Shown here: positions 25,842 through 34,880 of the stretch, in pieces
Layout of the letters: every line of letters starts with the position of its first letter
How positions within the stretch are numbered: the stretch's first letter is position 1
NCBI GenBank assembly: GCA_934141145.1
Contig: CAKPCA010000001.1
Location: 1 to 64,000 of the forward strand
Reading direction: 5' to 3'
DNA from: an uncultured Bacilli bacterium
Lineage (GTDB): Bacteria > Bacillota_I > Bacilli_A > RF39 > UBA660
Length of the DNA: 64,000 bases
The notes under the pieces: generated by a model
Databases searched by the model: none
Told to the model about the DNA's origin: nothing
Seen by the model: the letters and a program-made list of their open reading frames with translations, nothing else
Made by a program: the position numbers and the translations under genes

Positions 25842-27323
25842 TTATTTCATTTCATCTGGTAACTTTATATTTAATTCTTTTAATACAAATGGTGCTATAT
25901 CCTTAAGTTCTTTTACATTTATATTTTCACACTCTTCACATACTATAAATGGTACTTTATTATTGGTATGACTTGTTACTACATTTCCTTTTTCATCAAG
26001 CATTTTTTCTGCATTACCATGATCCGCAGTTATTATAAGTGTATATCCTGCCTCTTTTGCTTTTTCATATAATTTGCCAATCATTTTATCTACAGTTTCT
26101 ACTGCTTTTATAGTTGCATTATAGTCACCTGTATGCCCTACCATATCACCATTGGCATAATTTAAGAAGATAAAATCATAATTATTATCCATTTCATCAA
26201 GTAAAGTACTTGTTATTTCATTTGCACTCATTTCAGGTTTTAAATCATAAGTTGCAACCTTAGGTGAATTTATTAATATTCTTTTGCATCCTTTTAAATT
26301 AAGTTCTCTTCCACCATCAAAGAAATAAGTAACATGTGCATATTTTTCTGTTTCTGCTATTCTAAGTTGTTTCTTATTATTATTTTCAAGAACAATACCT
26401 AAAGTATTATCTACAATTTCTTTTTTAAATGCTATATCACTTTTTATATTGTCACTAACGTACATCATTGTAGTTAAATATATATTTGATAGTTTCTTTA
26501 CTTTGAAACCATCAAAATTATTATCTGTTAGTGCACTTAATATTTGAATAGCTCTATCTGGTCTAAAATTAACCCATATTATACTATCATTATCCTCTAT
26601 GTTACCATTAGGATTTAATATACCTGGTTTTATAAATTCATCTGTTATATCATTTTTATAGTTATCCATTATTAGTTCTTCACAACTATTATATTTAGGA
26701 CCAATATTATTAACCATACTATCATATGCCTTTTGTACTCTATCCCATCTCTTATCTCTATCCATTGCATAATATCTTCCAGAAATAGTAGATATAATAC
26801 CTATATTGTATTCATCCATAACTTCTTTTAATTCTTCTATATATTTAATACTTGTATCAGGTCTTGTATCTCTTCCGTCAGTAAATATATTAAAATATAC
26901 ATTTTTAAAGTCTTCTTTTTTGCATATTTTTAATATTTCTTTAAAATGATTTATATGAGAATGTACTCCACCATCACTTAAAAGACCCATTATATGAAGT
27001 TTAGAGTTATTTTCTTTTGCATGATTTATTGCATTTATAAATGATTTATTATTAAAGAATTCTTTATCATCTATAGATTTATTTATAAGTTCTAAATTTT
27101 GATATATTCTTCTTCCAGCACCTATTGTTAAATGTCCTACTTCACTATTTCCCATTTGGCCCTTAGGAAGTCCAACATATATACCAGAAGCTTCTATATG
27201 ACTATGTGGATACATACTTTCTAACTTATCTAAATTAGGCGTATTTGCATTTTTTACAGCATTACCTTTTTCTATATTAGAATAACCTACACCATCCATT
27301 ACACATAATAATATTTTTTTCAT
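25842..27323 (-). CDS. gpmI: 2,3-bisphosphoglycerate-independent phosphoglycerate mutase
   Basis: Glycolytic enzyme converting 3- to 2-phosphoglycerate with two Mn ions. 493 residues of the alkaline-phosphatase superfamily: N-terminal metal Asp in LCVMDGVG, catalytic Ser60 in GNSEVGHLTIG, TDGRDTRPDTS and IYLTTMMYV motifs, and the C-terminal metal ligands in NYANGDMVGHTG and TADHGNAEKM. Slightly shorter than the usual 510. Monocistronic or with the small lipoprotein gene downstream of trmB. Confidence 0.97.
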   Translation of the reverse strand: MKKILLCVMDGVGYSNIEKGNAVKNANTPNLDKLESMYPHSHIEASGIYVGLPKGQMGNSEVGHLTIGAGRRIYQNLELINKSIDDKEFFNNKSFINAINHAKENNSKLHIMGLLSDGGVHSHINHFKEILKICKKEDFKNVYFNIFTDGRDTRPDTSIKYIEELKEVMDEYNIGIISTISGRYYAMDRDKRWDRVQKAYDSMVNNIGPKYNSCEELIMDNYKNDITDEFIKPGILNPNGNIEDNDSIIWVNFRPDRAIQILSALTDNNFDGFKVKKLSNIYLTTMMYVSDNIKSDIAFKKEIVDNTLGIVLENNNKKQLRIAETEKYAHVTYFFDGGRELNLKGCKRILINSPKVATYDLKPEMSANEITSTLLDEMDNNYDFIFLNYANGDMVGHTGDYNATIKAVETVDKMIGKLYEKAKEAGYTLIITADHGNAEKMLDEKGNVVTSHTNNKVPFIVCEECENINVKELKDIAPFVLKELNIKLPDEMK

Positions 27324-27353
27324 TTTTTCCTCCTAAAGCAAAAAAATAGAATA

Positions 27354-27791
27354 CTAATATCCTAAGTCTTTAAGTATACTATTTATTTCTTTTTTATCTT
27401 TCTTATCTTGTGATGTACCATATACTATTACATTATCAACTTTATATAATTTAAAGTATCTTCCTTTTGTTGACTTAACTATAGTATATTTATCTTTTTT
27501 ATTAATTTTGTAATCTTTGTTACTTCCATATGCATTCTTTATATATGTATCTGCTTCTTTACTATCTTTATATTCAGTATACATAATTTGAATAGTACCA
27601 TTACCTGCTTCTAAACTTCTTATTACTTCAAGTCCATAATTATTAGAATGATCTATAATAGTATAACCATCTTTACTATTAAAATATTCATTATATGTAG
27701 TATATGCTAATTTTTTATAATTTTTAGTACATCCTACAAGTAACAAAACTGCTCCTGTTATTACTAATACTTTTTTTAATATTTTATTCAT
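27354..27791 (-). CDS. Small lipoprotein, unknown function
   Basis: 145 residues with a signal peptide and lipobox LLVGC (Cys21). The mature part alternates short strands with Tyr/Lys-rich segments; an internal DGYTIIDHSNNYGLEVIRSLEAGNGTIQIMY and KGRYFKLYKVDNVIVYGT suggest a single alpha/beta domain. No family recognised. RBS AAGAAAGGG precedes the ATG; the gene reads toward gpmI 30 nt downstream. Confidence 0.7.
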   Translation of the reverse strand: MNKILKKVLVITGAVLLLVGCTKNYKKLAYTTYNEYFNSKDGYTIIDHSNNYGLEVIRSLEAGNGTIQIMYTEYKDSKEADTYIKNAYGSNKDYKINKKDKYTIVKSTKGRYFKLYKVDNVIVYGTSQDKKDKKEINSILKDLGY

Positions 27792-27854
27792 ATTAAAGCA
27801 CCCTTTCTTATTTTCTTAATATTACCATAATTTTACTATTTTTACAATAATAAA

Positions 27855-28487
<633 letters not shown>

Positions 28488-28521
28488 ATACTTCACCCAT
28501 AAACATTATACTATAGCCCAG

Positions 28522-28548
28522 ACAAAAAATAAACAAAAGCATATACTA
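28522..28548 (+). promoter_or_regulatory. SigK/SigE-type promoter for the Met/Asn-rich gene
   Basis: AC (28522-28523), 16-nt spacer and CATATACTA (28540-28548), which fits the mother-cell SigK pattern AC-N16/17-CATANNNTA. Transcription would start about 20 nt before the gene. In AT-rich DNA such a match can occur by chance. Confidence 0.45.
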
Positions 28549-28574
28549 AAATTGAAAGAATTAAGGAGGAAAAT

Positions 28575-28910
28575 ATGAATCAAGATAAAATCTATGTATA
28601 TGATGAAAGGCCAGGTTTTGAAGCATATAACTCAGTTAACATGCAATATCCAACACCTATGATACCTAATTTTCCGAGTCAAATGAATATGGGAATGAAT
28701 ATGCCAGGATTTCCTGTAAATAATCAAAATAATCAAAATAGTTATAACCAACTTGAAAATAGAGTTTCATCACTAGAAACAAAAGTACAGAATCTAGAAA
28801 CAAAAATTAAAAATTTAGAAAATAGTATTTATCCTAAAGCTGTTGATTATACACAAATGAGTAGTGATTATATAAATGCATCATATCAAAATTCAATGAA
28901 TATAATGTAA
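28575..28910 (+). CDS. Met/Asn/Pro-rich protein with short coiled coil, possible coat protein
   Basis: 111 residues, no signal or membrane segment. Residues 20-55 are Pro/Met/Asn-rich (QYPTPMIPNFPSQMNMGMNMPGFP), residues about 59-87 form four heptads (LENRVSSLETKVQNLETKIKNLE) and the tail is Tyr/Ser-rich. Composition and size resemble spore coat or crust proteins, and the SigK-like promoter just upstream supports mother-cell expression. No family is recognised, so the coat role is an inference. AAGGAGGA RBS is ideal. Confidence 0.7.
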   Translation: MNQDKIYVYDERPGFEAYNSVNMQYPTPMIPNFPSQMNMGMNMPGFPVNNQNNQNSYNQLENRVSSLETKVQNLETKIKNLENSIYPKAVDYTQMSSDYINASYQNSMNIM

Positions 28911-28934
28911 AAAAGCCATATTAATGGCTTTTTA
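28909..28934. terminator. Bidirectional terminator
   Basis: Stem AAAAGCCAT/ATGGCTTTT (28911-28919, 28924-28932) between convergent genes, T-rich on both strands. Confidence 0.88.
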
Positions 28935-29099
28935 TTTATACATAATCATTGCAGAAAAGCAATAAATTTGTTCATCTGAAAACATTGCTATACTAACTTG
29001 AAATTTAATATCTATTATATCTTTATGGTCTTTTAAAAATTCATTTACCCTACTTTCAAGATCAGCTTCATGTCCTTCATCAAATATTTTAACTTTCAT
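28932..29099 (-). CDS. cse60: Cse60-like sporulation protein
   Basis: 55 residues beginning MKVKIFDEGHEADLESRVNEFL and ending IYCFSAMIMYK, the pattern of Bacillus Cse60, a small SigE-dependent sporulation protein of unknown function. Start 29099 is preferred because it gives the family N-terminus; an open frame continues seven codons upstream. It overlaps the 3' end of the lipoprotein gene by 11 nt and so closes the scpA-scpB-mtn operon. Confidence 0.75.
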   Translation of the reverse strand: MKVKIFDEGHEADLESRVNEFLKDHKDIIDIKFQVSIAMFSDEQIYCFSAMIMYK

Positions 29100-29643
29100 T
29101 TTCTTCACCAGAATTATCATACTCTGGTTCTTTTAATTTTTTTGTCACATAATAGCTTTTTTTATCAATTTCATTAACTTCATATTTTACTAGTACCTTT
29201 ACTTCACATTCAAAGTCATCCAAATAACCCTCATATGGAATATATCCAACTAAAATAACACCTTCTGGTTTTTCTCCTTTTATTAAGTTTACTTTTTCAT
29301 CAAATATCCCAATACTAGGAAACACATCATCAGTTTGTTTATTATGAATAGCAAGTGCTTCAACATCTTTTATTTCTTCCTTTGGATTATCAATAGTAAC
29401 CTCATATCTAATACCTTCACCAGATATTAAATTATAATTAACAGAAATATCAAATGGTAATTCTGAATCACTTTCTTTTACATTATTTAATTCTTTTACA
29501 TAATCTAAATAAACATTTTTTTCTTTTTCATTCTTAGTAACTTCATTATTATCTTTATTATTATCTTCTTTGTTACTTGTTATAATAGTACATCCTACAC
29601 AAAAAAGTAGTATTACTACTGCTACTATGGACACTCTTTTCAT
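29089..29643 (-). CDS. Lipoprotein, unknown function
   Basis: 184 residues with signal peptide and lipobox FCVGC (Cys18), an Asn/Asp/Lys/Glu-rich linker (about 24-45) and a mature domain of about 135 residues rich in beta strands (YEVTIDNPKEEIKDVEALAIHN, VILVGYIPYEGYLDDFECEVKVLVKYEV). It resembles an immunoglobulin-like or beta-sandwich fold but no family is named. It follows the nucleosidase gene by 1 nt. Confidence 0.7.
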   Translation of the reverse strand: MKRVSIVAVVILLFCVGCTIITSNKEDNNKDNNEVTKNEKEKNVYLDYVKELNNVKESDSELPFDISVNYNLISGEGIRYEVTIDNPKEEIKDVEALAIHNKQTDDVFPSIGIFDEKVNLIKGEKPEGVILVGYIPYEGYLDDFECEVKVLVKYEVNEIDKKSYYVTKKLKEPEYDNSGEENES

Positions 29644-29644
29644 A

Positions 29645-30301
29645 TTATATTACCTCACTTAAGTAGTTTTCTATAAGATTTTTCATAACAATTTTTAAAT
29701 TATATTCATAAACATCTACTTGTTCATCAAAACCATCTTTTCCTTTGATTGGTTTATCGGTTACACCTTTTATTATAGTACATTTTACATTATTTAGATT
29801 ACAAATTTTTAATATTGGTGCACTTTCCATATCAGAAGCATCTACATTTTGACTTGCTAAGTATGTTAAATCTTTCCATGTGACTAATGCTCTATCACTA
29901 CTTCCAAGTATTCCTGTCTTATAATCAAGTGATATATTTGGAATATTATTCTTTATTAAATATTCTTCTTTTATCTCATCATCTATATCTCTTATAATAA
30001 AATCATAATCTACCACATACTCCGGAATAAATATATCTTGATATGATAATAATTCTGAAGAAGCAGAAGCAGTACCTAATACATAAAGTTCTTTTATATC
30101 AAACTTATCTATCATATATTGAACACTACCAGATGCCATAGTTTTTCTTGAACCACTTCTAAAAAATACAATATCTTTATTATGAAATGTTGTTCTGTAA
30201 TATTCTCCATATGGGTATTTTTCTAAAGAATTATCTCCTATATTATATACTTCTAATAATACTTTAAATTCTTCTTTAGATGCGATTAATACTCCAACCA
30301 T
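29645..30301 (-). CDS. MTA/SAH nucleosidase-like enzyme (PNP/UDP phosphorylase family)
   Basis: 218 residues of the purine nucleosidase fold. Marks in order: acid in ASKEEF (10-11, proton donor position), YVLGTASAS (74-81), DMES (157-160; Glu159 binds the ribose) and GVTDKP (179-184; Asp182 as catalytic acid). This arrangement is that of MTA/SAH nucleosidases, which recycle S-adenosyl compounds. The central region is diverged, so the exact nucleoside is uncertain. It overlaps scpB by one base. Confidence 0.75.
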   Translation of the reverse strand: MVGVLIASKEEFKVLLEVYNIGDNSLEKYPYGEYYRTTFHNKDIVFFRSGSRKTMASGSVQYMIDKFDIKELYVLGTASASSELLSYQDIFIPEYVVDYDFIIRDIDDEIKEEYLIKNNIPNISLDYKTGILGSSDRALVTWKDLTYLASQNVDASDMESAPILKICNLNNVKCTIIKGVTDKPIKGKDGFDEQVDVYEYNLKIVMKNLIENYLSEVI

Positions 30302-30861
30302 TACTCCTCACCTACTTCTTTATATCTAGATAAAAATAAGTCATCTTCTTCAAGTACTTCTATTTCTTCCATATTAATTTTAGGAAGTTCATCTTTTGTA
30401 CTTAAACCAAAATAATCTAAAAAATGATCAGTTGTTTTGTATAATATTGGTTTACCTGGCAAATCACTTTTTCCTACATCTTCAATAAATCCTTTTGATA
30501 TTAAATTTCTTATCATTTGTGATGAATTTACTCCTCTAATATCATCTACTTCTACTCTTGTAATTGGTTCATTGTATGCGATAATGGCAAGAGTTTCAAG
30601 TGCAGATTTACTAAGTGTATTACTAACATTATCTGATAGTTTTACTAGATAATCTTTATACTTATTTTTAGTTGTAAGCTTATACTTATTTCCTAGTACT
30701 TTTAGTTCTATGCCTCTTTTTCCATCAGAATAAACATTTTCTAATTCTTCTATAATACTCTTTACTTTAGTTTCATCTATTTCTAATATTTCTTTTATTT
30801 CTTCAAATGATAGACCTTCATCACCTACCGCAAATAGTAATGCTTCTAGTACATCAATCAT
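30301..30861 (-). CDS. scpB: Segregation and condensation protein B
   Basis: Winged-helix (kite) subunit of the SMC-ScpAB condensin. 186 residues with LEALLFAVGDEGLSFEEIKEIL, KSALETLAIIAYNEPITRVEVDDIRGVNSSQMIRNLI and TTDHFLDYFGLSTKDELP, all standard. Overlaps scpA by 8 nt. Confidence 0.97.
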   Translation of the reverse strand: MIDVLEALLFAVGDEGLSFEEIKEILEIDETKVKSIIEELENVYSDGKRGIELKVLGNKYKLTTKNKYKDYLVKLSDNVSNTLSKSALETLAIIAYNEPITRVEVDDIRGVNSSQMIRNLISKGFIEDVGKSDLPGKPILYKTTDHFLDYFGLSTKDELPKINMEEIEVLEEDDLFLSRYKEVGEE

Positions 30862-31588
30862 TATTTACACCTTCTTTTAAATTTACTACAATGTTATCAA
30901 AATTACCTTCTTGTACAATATTTATCTCACCATATTTAGCCATTTCAAGTATTGATAAAAATGTTACAACAACATACTCCTTTGTCTTAACTTCAAATAA
31001 ATCATAAAACGATACCTTTTTCTTTTTAGATAAAATATTTCTTATTTGAACAGTTCTATCTTTTACAGATATTTCCTTTTTTGTTATTTTAGTTGAAATT
31101 GGTCTTTCATCTTCTTTTCTTTTTAGAAAGTTATTTAATGCATTTAATAAATCATCTAAAGATAATCCGTTATCATTTGTTACTTCTTCAGTTCTGTATT
31201 CACTTAAATTAATAGGTTCTTTAGTAAATATATCCTGTCTTTCTTCTTCTAATACTTTAAAAGTATCAATCATATCTTTATATTTTTTATACTCTATTAA
31301 TCTATTAATTAAATTTTCTCTTGGATCTTCTTCGTATTCATCCTCGTCCATATCTTTTTTATTTGGAAGCAACATCCTTGATTTTATTTCTATAAGTTCA
31401 GAAGCCATTACTAAATATTCAGACGCAATAGATAAATTCATATTTTCCATACTATTAATAAAATCTAAATACTGCTTAGTTATTTTTTCTATTTTTATAT
31501 CATAGATACTCATTTCAGAAGTTTTTATTAAATGAAGTAATAAATCTAATGGTCCTTCAAAATCATTTATTACAAACTTATAATCCAT
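30854..31588 (-). CDS. scpA: Segregation and condensation protein A
   Basis: Kleisin that closes the SMC ring for chromosome condensation. 244 residues: N-terminal FEGPLDLLLHLIKTSEMSIYDI, central SEYLVMASELIEIKSRMLLP, acidic linker and a C-terminal winged helix (VSFYDLFEVKTKEYVVVTFLSILEMAKYG). First gene of its operon behind a good promoter. Confidence 0.97.
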   Translation of the reverse strand: MDYKFVINDFEGPLDLLLHLIKTSEMSIYDIKIEKITKQYLDFINSMENMNLSIASEYLVMASELIEIKSRMLLPNKKDMDEDEYEEDPRENLINRLIEYKKYKDMIDTFKVLEEERQDIFTKEPINLSEYRTEEVTNDNGLSLDDLLNALNNFLKRKEDERPISTKITKKEISVKDRTVQIRNILSKKKKVSFYDLFEVKTKEYVVVTFLSILEMAKYGEINIVQEGNFDNIVVNLKEGVNND

Positions 31589-31617
31589 TTATTACTTCAC
31601 CTACTTTTCTTAAGACA

Positions 31618-31645
31618 ATTATATCATAATTCTTTATATATACAA
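31618..31645 (-). promoter_or_regulatory. Promoter of the scpA operon
   Basis: Minus-strand TTGTAT (31640-31645), 16-nt spacer, TATAAT (31618-31623) with extended -10 TGA. Confidence 0.65.
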
Positions 31646-31647
31646 AG

Positions 31648-31676
31648 AAAAAAAATTTAGTAATTAAACTAAATTT
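31648..31676 (-). terminator. Terminator overlapping the end of the MraZ-like gene
   Basis: Stem AAATTTAGT/ACTAAATTT (31653-31661, 31668-31676) followed by a minus-strand T-run; stop codon is inside. Confidence 0.75.
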
Positions 31677-32107
31677 CCGTATTTTTCTTGTAATCTTAAC
31701 ATATATTCCTTTTTAGTATCTTCATTTTTAAAAACTTTTATATGATCATCTCCACCTGTAACAATTACTTTTTCTCCTAGATCATATTCCTCTATTACCT
31801 TTTCAGGAATAATTATTCTATTAGTTGAATCAACTTCCTTTTTACCCATTAATGATAAAATTAATAGACTTCTAAGATTTTCATAATCAAGTTTACTTTT
31901 TATATCTTTTGAACTCATTATTAACCTTCTATATTTCTTTAACAAATTACTATATTTATTAAAACTTTGAATTCTAAATACTAAATCATTTTCCCTTATA
32001 AGACAAACTATATCACCATCATTTGGTTCTGCCTCTTTTGGAATAATAATCCTATTTTTATTATCTATAGAAATTTCTTTATTTAAAATAATTTCTTCAT
32101 CAAGCAT
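31664..32107 (-). CDS. MraZ-like transcription regulator, double SpoVT/AbrB domain
   Basis: 147 residues with two AbrB/MraZ halves, each with the DxxxR motif: DNKNRIIIP (16-24) and DSTNRIIIP (about 95-103), followed by GEKVIVTGGDDHIKVF, close to the MraZ second half. Length fits MraZ (143-152). MraZ is normally first in the division and cell wall cluster; here it is alone between scpA and an LRR surface gene. It is likely a DNA-binding ring, but its targets are unknown and it may be a paralog. Its promoter and RBS overlap a hairpin. Confidence 0.7.
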   Translation of the reverse strand: MLDEEIILNKEISIDNKNRIIIPKEAEPNDGDIVCLIRENDLVFRIQSFNKYSNLLKKYRRLIMSSKDIKSKLDYENLRSLLILSLMGKKEVDSTNRIIIPEKVIEEYDLGEKVIVTGGDDHIKVFKNEDTKKEYMLRLQEKYGNLV

Positions 32108-32112
32108 AAGAA

Positions 32113-32134
32113 AATCCCCTTTCTTTCGGGGATT
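32113..32134 (-). promoter_or_regulatory. Hairpin covering the 5' end and RBS of the MraZ-like gene
   Basis: Stem AATCCCC/GGGGATT (32113-32119, 32128-32134) with an 8-nt loop. The GGGG of the ribosome binding site forms one arm, and the other arm falls at the predicted transcription start. It could be an operator or a translation control hairpin. Confidence 0.4.
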
Positions 32135-32163
32135 ATTTTATATCAATTAAGAATTATTGTCAA
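32135..32163 (-). promoter_or_regulatory. Promoter of the MraZ-like gene
   Basis: Minus-strand TTGACA (32158-32163), 17-nt spacer, TAAAAT (32135-32140). Confidence 0.75.
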
Positions 32164-32176
32164 TTCTTTATATTTA

Positions 32177-34375
32177 TTAATCAAAATTACAAGATGATTT
32201 TATTACAGTAGAATCTACTTGTGGAAAATATGTTTGAAAATTAGCATTGAATCTTGTCTGATCACCATCTATCTGAACACATGTAAGTTTATCTGAATCA
32301 ATAAATAAATTACTAGTTGCAGGTACATTCTCTGCAATTCTTATTGCTGTTATTGCTTGACAACTTGGCATATATATTTTTGTTAATTTTGTTAATCCAC
32401 TTGTATCAAGTTTAGGTAATTTTGTGCAAGAACCACAAGTAATAGATTCTAAATTGTTAGAACCATTAACAATTAAAGACTCTAAATTTTCTTCAGAATC
32501 CAAATCTAATATTTTTAATGACGATAAATTACTTAAATCCAATGAATTTATATTGTTGCTACTTGATTCAATTGTTGTTAAATTATTGCACCCATTCAAA
32601 TTGATTTTGAATATACCTCTATTAGATTGTAAATTTAACTTTGTCACTTTACTATTTTTTAAATTAATTGCACCTATATAATTAAATGCTGCTATATTAC
32701 TATTAATAAACTCAGTCATATCTTGACCAGTATTTGAAAAATTAAAATTATCTACTTTTCCAGTTGTTGCAACTAGAGTTCCTGATATTGCTTGAGTTAA
32801 TCCAGAAAAATCAATATTTTTAAACGTTTCACTTGAATAAAATGCACCTTCCCCAATACTAGTAAGATTTTTTGCTGCTTTAAAATCTAAATTGGTTAAT
32901 GGATTAGAACCAAATGCACCACTTTCGATAGTCTCAACATTAGACATTCCTTCAAAACTAACAATTTTTATATTGTTGCTTGTAAATGCATTAGATCCTA
33001 TCGTTGTTAATTTTGATAAACCCGATAATGATAAAGTACTAATATTTTGATTAAAAAATGCATTATTACCTATTGTTGTTAATTTTGATAAATTACTTAA
33101 TACTACTGTATTTAAATTTTTATTTTCATTTTTATTTGCAAATGCAGATTCTCCTATTGTAACTAAGTTAGGTACACTATTATTATCTAATATTAAACTT
33201 GTTAGTTTTGTATCTTTAAATGAATTTGACTCTATTGTTGTTAAATTAGTTAAACCTTTTAATGTTAATTCTTCAAAACTATTAGAATTTACTAAACCCA
33301 TATCAAGAGTTGTAATAGGAATATTTGTCAATTCCATCTTTTTGATTGTTGTACCTGAAAAATCATTTTTTGATAATTTCTTCAAATTTTCATTATTTTT
33401 TATTATTAATTGTTCAATATTTGAACCCATAAAGTTAGATACCTCTGTTAGTTTACTTAAATTTTCTATTTCCAACTTATGAACATTTAATCCTGTAGAA
33501 TTTGTAATTGTTGCTAGATTAGGATTGCATGCTACAACTATATCACCTGTGCTTGTTAATCCACTTAATGATAAGCTTGTTAATCCACTAGCATAGTCAA
33601 GATTTAACTTATTAATTGTTGCACCATATAAAACGCCTTGATTAATAAATTTAATATTAGGTGATACTGTTATACTTTTGAAATTTTTTCCTTGTAAATT
33701 AGCAGATATACTTGTTACAAGAGCATTATTTATAGTTTTTGGAATTACTAAATCAACAGTTTCTCCTGTTTGTCCAATATATGCTACTATGGTTGCCTCA
33801 TTATTTAAAATACTAAATATATAACCATCTGCTTTAATATATCCATCTGAATCTATTTCTGTACTTGTTAAGTCTTTACCAGGATATGTACTTATATCTG
33901 GACATGTATACTCTTCTGATTTGTTATCATCACTACTACCTGTGTATCCTATCTTACAATTTTCTTCTGTTATTTCTTTTCCTATTTTATATACTTTTGC
34001 TATTCTTTCTCCTGTATTTTTTATTGCACACCATTTCTTATTTTTACTTATTAATGCTAGTGTTGTTTTCCCTTTTTCTTGTACTATCTTTCCACTATAT
34101 GGTTTATCTCCCTTAAATGTTAGTGTTGGACTTCCACTTTTAAAGTCTCCATTTTCAAATTCATATATTTCATTTCTTTCTGTATTTGTTATACTTCCTT
34201 CACTATACTTTAATTCTGCGGCTTTTGCCATTAATCCTGCACTTTCTCCCCATGCTGTTCTTTCACTTTTTTCTATTACATCTAATATCTTTGGTACTGC
34301 TATTATTACTATTAATGCTAATATTACTATTACTGCTAATAATTCTATTAATGTAAATCCTTTTTTCTTATTCAT
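32177..34375 (-). CDS. Prepilin leader fused to leucine-rich repeat surface protein
   Basis: 732 residues. The first 60 form a classical prepilin end: KKKGFTLIELLAVIVILALIVIIAVPKILDVIEKS with the G|FTLIE cleavage site. Residues about 60-150 look like a pilin globular domain (TLALISKNKKWCAIKN). From about 200 to 700 run BspA-type leucine-rich repeats (LTTIGNNAFFNQNISTLSLSGLSKL and variants; NAF/SAF-type turns). It would be membrane-held or assembled into a pilus-like fibre, displaying an LRR. It shares its leader with the protein at 22402-23268. It has its own near-consensus promoter. LRR ligands are unknown. Confidence 0.85.
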   Translation of the reverse strand: MNKKKGFTLIELLAVIVILALIVIIAVPKILDVIEKSERTAWGESAGLMAKAAELKYSEGSITNTERNEIYEFENGDFKSGSPTLTFKGDKPYSGKIVQEKGKTTLALISKNKKWCAIKNTGERIAKVYKIGKEITEENCKIGYTGSSDDNKSEEYTCPDISTYPGKDLTSTEIDSDGYIKADGYIFSILNNEATIVAYIGQTGETVDLVIPKTINNALVTSISANLQGKNFKSITVSPNIKFINQGVLYGATINKLNLDYASGLTSLSLSGLTSTGDIVVACNPNLATITNSTGLNVHKLEIENLSKLTEVSNFMGSNIEQLIIKNNENLKKLSKNDFSGTTIKKMELTNIPITTLDMGLVNSNSFEELTLKGLTNLTTIESNSFKDTKLTSLILDNNSVPNLVTIGESAFANKNENKNLNTVVLSNLSKLTTIGNNAFFNQNISTLSLSGLSKLTTIGSNAFTSNNIKIVSFEGMSNVETIESGAFGSNPLTNLDFKAAKNLTSIGEGAFYSSETFKNIDFSGLTQAISGTLVATTGKVDNFNFSNTGQDMTEFINSNIAAFNYIGAINLKNSKVTKLNLQSNRGIFKINLNGCNNLTTIESSSNNINSLDLSNLSSLKILDLDSEENLESLIVNGSNNLESITCGSCTKLPKLDTSGLTKLTKIYMPSCQAITAIRIAENVPATSNLFIDSDKLTCVQIDGDQTRFNANFQTYFPQVDSTVIKSSCNFD

Positions 34376-34403
34376 TTTCTACCTACTTTTTTATATTATT
34401 TAT

Positions 34404-34433
34404 ATTATACTCTCCCTCGACACATTATGTCAA
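34404..34433 (-). promoter_or_regulatory. Promoter of the prepilin-LRR gene
   Basis: Minus-strand TTGACA (34428-34433), 18-nt spacer and TATAAT (34404-34409); about 20 nt remain to the start codon. Confidence 0.8.
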
Positions 34434-34510
34434 TAAATTTCTTTTTTGTAAAGAAAGACGAATGGATACAGAATACTACTATTTAGATAACATCAATAAA
34501 GGTATCAACT

Positions 34511-34542
34511 TAAAAACCAAGAAAAAAATTAATCTCTTGGTT
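34511..34542 (-). terminator. Terminator of the spoVA operon
   Basis: Stem built on ACCAAGA/TCTTGGT either side of the spoVAEB stop, followed on the minus strand by a T-run (TTTTTAAG). Confidence 0.65.
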
Positions 34543-34879
34543 TAAATATTAGTGTAAATATAAAAGCAAATATTATAGTTGCAGTTATACCTGTTGCAGT
34601 TAAAGAAAACATACCTGTAAATAATCCTAGAAGACCATCTGATGCTGCTTTTGAAAGTGCTCCATGAATTAATAAATGTCCAAAACTAGTTATACATACA
34701 AGTGCTCCTGCACCAAATTTTTGAACAAATAAATCATATATTGAAAATATATCTAAGAATGCGCCAATCATAACAAATAAACTAGTTATATGACCTGGTA
34801 ACAACTTAGTATTATCAAGTATAATTTGTCCTATTAAACATACTATCCCAGCAAATAGAAATGAATATAAATATATCAT
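34529..34879 (-). CDS. spoVAEB: Stage V sporulation protein AE (SpoVAEB type)
   Basis: 116-residue integral membrane protein with about four segments; GQIILDNTKLLPGHITSLFVMIGAFL and VCITSFGHLLIHGALSKA are family blocks. With SpoVAC it forms the dipicolinic acid channel in the spore inner membrane. It follows spoVAD by 1 nt with GGAGG near its start. Confidence 0.93.
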   Translation of the reverse strand: MIYLYSFLFAGIVCLIGQIILDNTKLLPGHITSLFVMIGAFLDIFSIYDLFVQKFGAGALVCITSFGHLLIHGALSKAASDGLLGLFTGMFSLTATGITATIIFAFIFTLIFKPRD

Positions 34880-34880
34880 A

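Noticed and set aside
33921..34436. Plus-strand open frames opposite the prepilin-LRR gene
   Set aside because: Low-complexity hydrophobic translations that arise from the antisense of the leader and Ser/Thr-rich coding; no RBS.
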